Part shown: piece after piece, positions 1 through 9,438 of the stretch
How the letters are laid out: each line of letters opens with the position of its first letter
Position numbering within the stretch: position 1 is the stretch's first letter
NCBI GenBank assembly: GCA_973895155.1
Contig: OZ316894.1
Coordinates: 12,958,001-13,022,000, forward strand
Length of the DNA: 64,000 bases
From: Marsupella aquatica
Taxonomy: Eukaryota > Marchantiophyta
Direction of reading: 5' to 3'
Notes under the pieces: generated by a model
What the model saw: only the letters and a program-made list of their open reading frames with translations
What the model was told of the DNA's origin: nothing
The model's database searches: none
Translations under genes and position numbers: made by a program

Positions 1-1257
1 GATCTATATTCCTTAGCAAGATTATAGGGCATCCAACCTTCAATACCAGCTTGTGAGGTGGTAAACCACTCGGTGTTAGCGTATTCAAGAACTCCGTAGG
101 ATAAAAATTCTCCCCTTCCAGTTGGTCCGGATGATCGACGCTTAAAAACTCCTTTGACTCCCTAGGAAGTCCTTCTAGAATGCAATTGTTGATTTTGAGC
201 GCCTCATCGTTGGTTGGCGCCAGGATAGTCCTCTTGCTTAAGAACTTATCATCCACGTTTAAAAGAGATGGGTACGTAGATTTCACTAATCAAAGATTCC
301 ACACATCCTCCCTCCACCACCATAGACTCCGGACATGTAATAAGGTTATTTGAAGGTCCCTGCTTTGGGAGTTTGTCATCGCCCAATGCAAGAAGCCACT
401 CTGCAAATGTAATCTTGATTGCCAAACTCAGGAGACGCTGAAGTTCCTCTTGCCCGCATATTCTCTGTTAGTTTGTACGTTTGTATACTACTCCATATGT
501 GGGATTTCTTCAAACACGACCCCACAATCTCCGGACGACTGGCCCTTGCCTTCACAGGAAGTACTTGACAAAAATCTTTTGCAAACACAACCACAACTCC
601 TCCAAAAACTTGGTCACAATCTCGAATGTCACATAGCATTCTATCCAACGCCTCAACTCCATGCCGATGAATCATGGGTGCTTCATCCCATAAAACAAAG
701 GTGGCCCTCCGTAACAATCCACCAAGGTTAGATTGTTTTTGAATAGCACACGTTGATATTGAGATCGGTTTCAACAAAAGCTTGAATCATGAATAAGCAA
801 TGCGCCCTCCATCTGACAAAAGACCTGCAATACCCAAGGAAGCCACAGCCAATGCCACATCCCCATCTGCACGCACTCTCCTCAATAGAATATTCTCAAG
901 AAATGTTTTTCCCGTCCCCCCTGGCCCATCAACAAAAAATGTTCCTCCTTCTCGAGCCCTCACCGCTGCAAGTATTGCAGTGTAGGCTCCCCTTTGGCTG
1001 TCATTTAATAATGGCTCTTGTTCTGCAAGTTGTTGAAGAAGTGCATCAATCGGGTAGCATGTCTCCTCCCGTATCAAGCAATTCCTATTTTTTGGTTTTT
1101 CAAAAAATTGCATACTTGGAACCGGAAGACCAAACCCCAACAATGTTTTACCAATACTTTTCAAAGCCTCATTGGTCAAATATAGGGCAAAGCCCTGTTG
1201 TTGCTCCTCAGTGGGATCCAAAAAAACCCATTGAACGTAGACAATAGCAACAATCAT
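1..1257 (-). pseudogene. Helitron-type Pif1-like helicase, C-terminal part, copy 1
   Basis: Pif1-family helicases form the C-terminal half of the Rep-Hel protein of plant Helitrons. Reading leftwards from 1257, the sequence shows a linker, Walker A (GPGGTGKT, about 1257-787), then Walker B (VLWDEAP) and the motif III region (DFCQVLPV) in 777-376. The segment from 286 to the window edge continues into the region that carries motifs V and VI in copy 2. Damage: an in-frame TGA at 787-789 between the Walker A and Walker B parts, and a frame change between 376 and 286. Motif III has FAKDFCQ where most family members have GGDFRQ. No Rep endonuclease domain is visible upstream, so this is a fragment. 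Confidence 0.85.
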
Positions 1258-3141
1258 CGCTCAAATTGGATGCATGTTGGGTCCACAGGTCGCACGGTGT
1301 CCTAAGGATAAGCAAAAAGGTGGAAAAGATCTTGAGAAACACGCTAGATTGCCTGCTTGAGATAGTAGACCAACAAGACAACTCTAAGCATCACAAAATT
1401 ATCCACCTCATCCATAGCCAAAGCAAAGTAACTCATCCATTTACAAAATTGAGGACAACTTCTCCTCAATAATCAAATTAATATAACTATAGGTTTTTCT
1501 AAGTCAAAAGTAGGTCTCCATCAAGACCCTCCTAGCAAGTAACACCAAGTAGTATGTATAAGATTGCATCTCAATCCCTCCAACAAGTCTATCAAAAACA
1601 AGGCTTCAAAATAGCCTATCTACTCTTGTCCTACACCATCATAACAACTTCAAGAACTTCAACTCTCAAGCAAGCAAAGCCTCAACCATGGAAAAAAGTT
1701 CTTCCCCTTCCATACTCCTTACTTATCATCCTTCAATGTTTCCTTCTCCCAAACTGAGTGGAAAATTGGTCAGCGCTTCCGCACAAGAGTGAAGCCAATA
1801 ATTTCCACCTTACCTTCAATGTTCTAGATATTGGGTAAGGATTGCAACAAAGGTGCCCCTTCCAAGCTACACAGACCCCCAAGGCAAGACAAATCCACAC
1901 CGGTAGGTGAATGAACAAGTCAATTACCAAGGCAGATGCACTCAAGGTTAGGCAACACACCTCCAAGCACACATAAGCCCAATTCCTTCACATCTACTTC
2001 CCTAGGTCCTTCTTCCATCAAAGAAACTACCTCCCAACTCTCAACTAGGCCCTTCAAACATTAGGCACCTAGAAGAGAGGAGCTATGGCTCTTTTACTCA
2101 CAATCATGGCAATATCTCTCTTCCCCACCTCCAAGCTCTCAACTCTGAGAAAGTGAGAATGAAGAATGATCCCCTCCTTCCCTCCAAGCTCTCCCTTAAG
2201 CCCCTGACCTGCCTCCCCCATCAGAATTTGCAACTTCCTCCTCCAGCCCACTTCACACCAACCAAGCACTTGGTAGCAATTCACTAGCAGCCCAACAACT
2301 GCCCGCCACCTCTCCACCATAAACGAGGCACTAAATCCAAGTGAATGTTAAGCAAATAGGGACCAGACAACAGCAAAACCATGGACCAATCTCAATCCAA
2401 CCTGAACTCGAGCTCCAACCACCCTCCAAGCTTCCCCAACACTTGTCAAGGCCTAACTTGCACTAGTCCAACTAGCTTTTGCCACCTCTATGGGGTATAG
2501 CCACCAAGACAGAAAACAGGAAAACAGGAATTCTGGTAGCAAATTTGTTTTTGCTGTTATCAGGAATATGTTGTTGTTACCTAGAAAAGTTAGTCATTGG
2601 AACAGGATAATCTGAAAAAAAGCAATATGCATTGCGCTTCATTTACATTCTAGAGCTTAGAACCAACTAACATGGCAACAATTGTTGTCTGATGATAAGT
2701 GAGTCCGGAATCACCAACATACTTCTGGAAAATAGTGTCCCAAGAACCACAGACACACAACCATTAACCAGTGAATGCCATGAGAAAAAACATTGACATG
2801 GTAGGTCCCACCATAATTAACTTAATATTATAGGCCAACAATAAGGCAGAAAACCACAAATGAAAACTTCGGACAACAATAAGAAAGACCACCAACGATG
2901 GGCTAGCGCCTGGCGCTAGCTAAAATGGAAACAACCAACACATTTAGAAATGACATTGGATGAATGCAGAATGTGGCAAACAAAAATTTAAAATATCATT
3001 TGTAGTGATAGGATTACAATGGAGTAAATGATAATAAGGAAGACTTCCATCCCAGCGCCAGGCGCTAACACAAAATTATACCGTTGTAATACGACAAAAA
3101 CTAATATAACCGTTTCGAGTATAGGACAAATATATCATTCT
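1258..3141. other. Non-coding stretch, copy 1
   Basis: No coding frame here resembles a known protein. The minus-strand frames of 79 and 83 codons look fortuitous. The left two-thirds is rich in CT and CA on the plus strand. From about 2500 it becomes AT-rich. The only distinctive elements are two short GC-rich palindromes at 2902-2920 and 3053-3067, just downstream of the MULE transposase. Confidence 0.6.
2902..3067. repeat. Two short palindromes 3' of the MULE gene, copy 1
   Basis: 2902-2920 is a perfect 19-bp palindrome around a central T (GCTAGCGCC/GGCGCTAGC). 3053-3067 is CAGCGCCAGGCGCTA, the same motif with one outer mismatch. Both lie between the MULE stop codon and the non-coding stretch. 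Same family as the motifs at 4737, 4922, 7160-7613 and 17527-18106. Confidence 0.95.
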
Positions 3142-6100
3142 CTATAAACCATGAGCATTCTCCCTTTCCAAGATCAGTCGGACTTCTCCAACTATGAGAA
3201 TTGGTTGGCTGGTCAAAGTAGATTCCTCAATGTCTAGTTTGAAAACGGTCTGGAAAACCCAGTACAAATGTTTGCAAGGCATATATGGATATCTGTGAGA
3301 ATGTCGACGATAGAAATCCTCACAAGAACAAGTCAAGAAAATACAAATCTGCACAAAGTAACTATTCGGCGTCCTTAGATTCTCATGTGTTTGTACTTTG
3401 AATTGCTTCCCCCATGAGTTCCCAATAGAAACATCCCACTGTCCTTGGACGGACATGGTCTCTTTTCTTGCAGATTCAATCCTCTTCATGTGACCATGGG
3501 TCAAGGTCGATCGAGGAACCGTGTTCTTTCCATTCCGACTCCGGAGACGAACAGTGGGTTCCAGAAGATTGACTCTCTCTGGAAATAAGTTTACGTTGAT
3601 TCGAAGATTGAAAAGTGATGGTGGAGGTAGAGGACCGTCTCTTCCTTGGGCTATAGGTATTCCCTGGTCAACAAGATACTTCATCTCAGCTTCCGAAACA
3701 TTTGTTCCTTTTATAACAAGAAGAACATCAGGAAAGGAGGGCAGGCTCACTACACCACGGCGGGGACGGCTCCGATAACATGTGTTGTTTGGGCAGAACC
3801 ATATCATTTTGGCTATGGGTTCCCTCTTGAACATGCGTTGTCCTTTGACAACAATGCCGATGACACCGTTTGATGAGGGGAACCCAACTTTCTTCACTCT
3901 ATTTTGACACTCATCTCTCTCGGAACTACCACCAAATGACGCGTTGCACTGTGAACCGGCCCCAAATCTTGATGTCCGACGCAGATGCCCTAAACCCTCA
4001 CTAAACCCTATGCCATGAACCTTGCATGACTTCTGTTTCAAGAACTGGAGATTGGAGCGATGTCTGCTAAAGTACAATGGGAGCGCTTTGTGGGTATTGT
4101 GTTGAACATGATTGATGTCGACCATGCGGTGTACTGAAATCATCACGTTCTGCATCCCTCGAATCATCACTTCCTGAGAGATTGACAACGGACATGTCAT
4201 CAGGTTTTTCTTCCGATACGGAAGCAAACATTGTGTGGTGCAGATTTTTACGCTTGAGTGATCTGGTATTCAGTGATGTGATAAGGACTTTATCATGCCG
4301 GTGGGAGTCTTGTGGCGAGACAATCCCAGTTGCAAGTCCTTTCCTCTTGACAGACTTTGTTAGAACATCTCCGTTGAGAGGAACGCTTCTCTCCAAGTCA
4401 AACTCAGCTGCATTGGAGAGGAGCATGTTCATCGCATCCTCGAACAGCTTTGGGGAACCTGCCTGGTCAACTGAATGGAAAGCCAGTTCCCATATTGTAG
4501 GACCTCTTCCTCTACTCAATCCTTTCCGATATGCGGTATATGCTGCAACCTGAGATATAGCTCGAATCTGATCCATTCACATGCCTCGAAGAGCCCCACT
4601 TTTTTTCATTACCCATGCTTTCATTCCTGCGTGAACAGACTCTGATCCGGTATAGTTAGGAATCCTAGCGCCTTCTTCAACACTTTTGTCCTAGAACGAC
4701 AAAGCATAAACACTAGTAAGAATCCGCAAAACATACTAGCGCCAGGCGCTAGGCAGAACATTTCGACAAAACCATCAATATTATTGTGTAATCACATGTT
4801 TATGAAAATAAACAGGTCAATATTTGAGAATCAATGACATTATTTGGATTCTTTGGATGGAATGTTGAGGAATGTCATCTGAAAAATGTACTTCTACAAA
4901 GGAATCTGATTTACATATTACTAGCGCCAGGCGCTATTACTCACCAAGCGAATAAAATTTCCCCACTGCCTCCAACGCACGACCCACCACGATATCCAAC
5001 TTTGAAGCATTCGGAGCTTTCCAGGTAAGCAGTTACCCGACTGCCACCATAGGTCAATCTCTCTTGAAAGTTGGTAAGCCTCTACAAATGTTGGTGCGTT
5101 CCGTAATTTATCCCATAGCATTCGATGTTCCACCTGCTTCTCTTCCAACACTCCTTCAACAGAATGGCGATGAAAAGCTTGGTAAAAATCAAAAGCTTCC
5201 ATCCTCTCCCGTTCAGGGTTTGGGTGCCCTCCGAAAAAAACATTATGGACTGCTAACCATCCGGCTTGGGCATTGTCTGCCATGAAGCCATGAATGGTTG
5301 GATTGTCTAACCCATTCTCTTTGGAAACCTCAATCATTAATCTCCAAGCCTTCTCGAACGACGCCGTGTCCTCAGCTTTTAGCTTGCAAGTAAATATTGT
5401 ACACAATGCGCGGTAATTGTGATCGTAAACGTGTGCGCTGAAAGTCACCCAATCCTTGGCCATTCGTTTCATGACATCGAAGCTTACCCAGGCACCTTCA
5501 AGCATCCCTCCAGGTTGCATTTGCCGCAAAAGATCCACCCCAGACCCATGGCCTTTGGAAGTCATCTTAAATATGTGAGGTCTGTCTTCTTGAGATCCTT
5601 GACCTGGAAGGATGTACCTCTGTAGAAAAGGCATGTTGATATTCTTTTGATACCGAACAAGAAAATCCAACTCTCCACGGCCTTTTTGGTCCTGCCTAAC
5701 ACTCCTGAAAAGAGATGCAAACTTCTGTGGAGTAGAAACTACCATTAGAGACTGGAAAATCTCTATCTCTTCGATATCTTCAATCTCACCCAGGCTCTCA
5801 CACAAAGACTATACAAAAGATCCTGTCGCTACATTTTTAATCCCGGCAGGCGTCCAAGTCGGATTGCCTTCCAATTTCTTTTTTATGACATCTTCAACTA
5901 CCTTTTCCGCACTCCGAGAAAATACCTTACGACAAGGATGATTGTGGGTACCCATATGAATCGCAAGGCGAGACATGTGACTACAGGTATCTGAGTCAAG
6001 CAGAACTTGAGGATACATATAAAACAGTCTTGCAGAGCATGTCTCTACACAAAAAGAGAGCTGCTAGCAATAATGACAAACAACTCCACCCTGCTCAATG

Positions 6101-6932
6101 AACGATCCAACACGGTGAGAGCCTCCAAGTTTTGGGGTACCAGCCCATGCCTTTGCATTCCTCCTCTTCTTTCGGCGGAAGTAGTCACAAGTTTTATTCA
6201 TGCACTCAATAAATCCAGTACAAGTGACTTTACCAAATTCCCAGTATTTCTTGGGCTGCACGTTTGCAGTGGTAGGAAATATTCTAGTCCAGATGTAGCA
6301 ATCCTTGGTTCGGTCCATGTCCCGTAGACGGGATCCTTTTGAAAGAATTCCCGACGATGGAGGCAACTCAAACACTACATTTCCATTGTACTTCGGAGGC
6401 AAACAAGGTACTTGTTCATGCCGGAAGTTTCCAGTCGCAATGAACCTCGAAAGTTTGTTGGACCCAGTTGACTTGAGCAGCGCGTCCATTGCACTTCTCC
6501 GGTATACAATATGGGATTTTGATGATGGCATCTCCTCTTTGACCAAGACCACGTCAGGCACCAAAGGCTCCACAAAGGGGATCCTTGGTGGCTCCTCATC
6601 ATCACTATCGGAAAGAGTAACTACATCCACCGGATCCCTCTGAGGGGATTGCCGATCTCCTTGATTTGGTTCCCGAATGACAATGGAGTAGCGCAACCCA
6701 ACATTAAGGTGCCAGAATCTCACCCCATCATTGACATCAAAAAGTGCGACAGATTCGAAGTCATTGGCTTCCGTTCCCTCCTGAACGATTCCTCTATGTC
6801 ATTCATGCGCAAATCAAACCTTCCACAAAGATAAAGCTCACTTATTTGCCTGTACCTTTCGGCCACAGACACTGGAATGGAAACAATGTCACCGGTGGAC
6901 ATACGGGTAACTACGATTGACTGAGACATCAC
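3142..6932 (-). pseudogene. Mutator-like (MULE) transposase, broken, copy 1
   Basis: DDE transposase of the Mutator superfamily. From the start at 6932: an N-terminal region; a C/H-rich DNA-binding finger (CxxxxCxxxxC near 6160-6120, CHYC near 6070, then a GTHNHP segment near 5945); the catalytic core (5805-5037) with an FMADNAQAGW-like block for the second Asp; after an intron the typical ESVHAGMKAW-type block (4690-4580); and a C-terminal SWIM finger (CSC...CKH, about 3340-3260). A GT-AG intron fits 5036-4691 and contains two palindromes. Damage: one base missing in the A5 run at 6739-6743, in-frame stops at 6064-6066, 5809-5811 and near 4578, and a frame change near 4150. Copy 2 shares these, so the gene was dead before the duplication. 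Confidence 0.85.
4737..4936. repeat. Two palindromes inside the MULE intron, copy 1
   Basis: 4737-4751 and 4922-4936 are both perfect TAGCGCCAGGCGCTA. They sit within the predicted 346-nt minus-strand intron 5036-4691 (donor GTAACT, acceptor TTCTAG). The first extends to 17 bp with a flanking C/G pair. In pre-mRNA each could form a 7-bp stem with a 1-nt loop or, more plausibly, pair with the other copy. Confidence 0.93.
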
Positions 6933-7075
6933 AGAAGCCTCAGAAGCGAATGAGCGCAGGAAAATTATGAATCAAAATTCCACTAGCGAGGACTGTTATT
7001 GATCCTGACTAACAGTTCCCTAAAGCCATTATAATAAGACAATCCTCTGACACCATAAATGTATTTTGTCGTTAT

Positions 7076-7121
7076 ATCAACGTCATTTATGATCAACGTC
7101 ATTTATGATCAACGTCATTTA
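7076..7121. repeat. 16-bp tandem repeat carrying ACGTCA, copy 1
   Basis: ATCAACGTCATTTATG is repeated at 7076-7091 and 7092-7107, with a third partial unit at 7108-7121. Each unit carries ACGTCA (TGACGT on the other strand), the core recognised by TGA-type plant bZIP factors. A further AACGTCA lies near 7270. It lies between the divergent MULE transposase and the unknown plus-strand gene, so a promoter role is possible but unproven. Confidence 0.85.
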
Positions 7122-7159
7122 GGAAGAACCCTTTTGTTCTAGAAATATCAGATGATGAA

Positions 7160-7613
7160 TAGCGCCAGGCGCTATTAAAAACAATCCAAAAGTAAAGGCC
7201 CATATAGAGTCAATTTATGTGTAGCGCCTGGTGCTATTAATAACAATCCAAAAGTTTAGGTTCCGTCTAACGTCAATTTATGTGTAGCGCCAGGCGCTAA
7301 TAAAAGCAAATGATATAAAACAAATTCCTAAAGGAGACACTGGATGATTAGCGCCAAGTGCTAATATTGATATCATTCATATTATGAACGTATACAATGG
7401 TAAAAACTTGAAGTAGGAGCCTTCAAAAGGCTAAAAAAGCTTTGTTTTTTGCTAGCACCGGGCGCTAGTTTTCTTTTGTATCAGAAATATGAGAAAACCG
7501 GATTTTTGGGAAAGTAATGGCGTATTAATGCCTCTTATGGCTCTATATTGAATTCCCAACTGACATAAAAATTGAAGATTTTAGGCCTTGGAAATTACTA
7601 GCGCCGGGCGCTA
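7160..7613. repeat. Cluster of six palindromes between divergent genes, copy 1
   Basis: Motifs at 7160-7174 (perfect, extended to 19 bp as AATAGCGCC/GGCGCTATT), 7222-7236 (one arm changed CG to TG), 7285-7299 (perfect core), 7349-7363 (two changes in one arm), 7453-7467 (one arm CG to CA) and 7599-7613 (perfect arms around a central G). The first three are spaced 62 and 63 bp and share flanks (AACAATCCAAAAG and CAATTTATGTG), so part of the cluster is a tandem repeat. The cluster fills the roughly 1.1-kb gap between the MULE start (6932) and the unknown gene (8023). Confidence 0.95.
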
Positions 7614-8022
7614 CTATTTGGTGAGTAAAAATGAATTCAATATATTCTTAGGTTTTCCTTTCAACGGTCATATTCAACGGTAACTATAGGTTGCGTGACC
7701 CTCAATCCATCGATCCTCTTTGGTGTTGTCGAATAAGATAACGACATGTGTCACAGATCCAGGCCAGGGGTTCAGTTTCCTTAGCGTATATGTCATGCTT
7801 TGTGCTCTAGATTCTTCTTATTTCCCATGTTAAGTACAGTATGATCGAAGCTATTTGACGGGTTTTTGCCATTTGCGGTATGGAAAGAGCGCGGTGGTCG
7901 TCAGTACTTCCTTCGCCCTTGTGCGAGCAATGGACCTTGCCTTCTCCTCTCAATGATTTAGTGGAAACGGACACAAAGAGGTCATTCCCTCGCAAACATC
8001 TGAGTGCTCATTTTCAGGATCT

Positions 8023-9438
8023 GTGTATAGTCGTCGAGTGACTCAATCCACTGCTTCGCGAGCTCTTGAATCACAACCCGTTGTATCATTCCCGAAGAGC
8101 AAGAGAGGGAAGATGGATGATTCTGATTCGTTTGCTATGGAGGACTTCGGAGAGACATCGCTTACTATTTGCAATGTGATCTCCAAACACATTATGTCAT
8201 TTGGAAAAGATTTCCGAGGACATGACAAGGATCCGCCAAGGATTCCAATGTGCCGACTACTTCATATGGAAGTAGTGCGGATATTACAGAAGGGAAGTCC
8301 TTCGATAGAGAAGCTGAAAGACTCCTTTCAGAGCACAAGATACAATTCTAAGATCGGCATGCTATTTTACGTCCAACCAACAGATTCCAATGGAGAAGTC
8401 CACATCTGCACGCCTGAGATTCGTGCTTCCTAGGATGCAATTTGGGTCGTAGAGAACAAAAAGTTTGAGGCAGAATGTGCTGCAGACCCTGACTTTGCAA
8501 TTTTGCAGGATAAGATGTTTTTTGTGTTTGATGAAACCATCAACTCTACACATGGTCCATCGTCACAAAGGAGAATCCGGATGATGTGAAATACCATCCA
8601 ATGCACAATATTCAAGGGAGAAAAGGGGTCCTTGATCGAGATTGAGGCGGCGATGCACACTGTTAACCAGTAAGTGTCTCTTCCAACATATTTCTATTCT
8701 AATCTATGATCACACTACTGACTCCCTCTCTCGTTTTCAGGCTTGGGCAGGTAGTGGTCGAACCCTCTTGGATACTTGACGCATACCGTATCAACCAAAT
8801 TCTCTCGAATGAACTCGATTACTACAAGTCTATCATTGACGTTGCAAACTTCAAGAAGTTTGGACAGATCATGCAGAAAACACGGAAGGGATCGTGGTAT
8901 ACCAAAAAAATGCCTCAAGAAGCGCTTCTATACATCTTGTGTGAGAATAAGATCAAGTCTTATTCTCGACAGTTTAAGATGGATCTGGAACATGCTGCCG
9001 CTCAGGGTACACCTTGGTCTCCCGGAGAGATTTCAAAAAGACATGCAGCGATGATGAAGGAGGCAACAAAGGATTGGGCGATAAAGGTGTCAAAAATCAT
9101 TCCTCTATTAAGCCTCGCTTTTGAGGATTTCATGCGGACATGTGCCAAGATGTACCCCCTCACAGAGAAGAATAAGAGAGAGAAGAAGTCGGATGCAGTT
9201 GTCTGTACAATGGATTGAGCAAGATTGTTTACCGTTGTCTCTGCCCTCGACCCCAAGCTAAGGAGTACCCTTCTGGTTGCCCATTGTACACCGGAGCCGA
9301 GAAAACAATTCTTCCATCCACAGAGCGTTAATGACAATCCAGTGAAGCAATGGTGCCATACCTGGCAAACTTGGAACACTGTGGAGGGAATCGCTATTGG
9401 TTTGCTACAAACCTCCCTATGCCAGGTCAGTGATATAG
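8023..9438 (+). pseudogene. Unknown gene divergent from the MULE transposase, copy 1
   Basis: I do not recognise this protein. The frame starts at or before 8023 and runs through in-frame stops at 8431-8433 (TAG) and near 8587 (TGA, probably a former TGG). A clean intron follows, from about 8671 (GTAAGT) to about 8741 (TTTTCAG). The frame resumes at 8742, meets a TGA at 9216-9218 and continues to the LTR at 9439. It is rich in Lys and Glu, mostly helical-looking, with no transmembrane segment, signal peptide or known metal-binding cluster. Its end is cut by the family B LTR. Position suggests it is the second gene of a MULE, or a captured host gene. That is inference only. Confidence 0.55.

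Noticed and set aside
1266-1757. Small plus-strand frames as host genes
   Set aside because: Short, low-complexity, without recognisable domains, in decayed repeat sequence.
4665-4676. TAGCGCCTTC as a palindrome copy
   Set aside because: Half-site only, and it falls in the MULE exon coding for the GARIPNYTG block.
7440-7470. A CRISPR-like array in the palindrome cluster
   Set aside because: Spacing is irregular, flanks are partly conserved, units are only 15 bp, and the context is eukaryotic transposon DNA.
8706-8741. ATG at 8706 as the start of a separate gene
   Set aside because: It lies inside a well-formed intron (GTAAGT...TTTTCAG). The downstream frame is the next exon of the gene starting at 8023.
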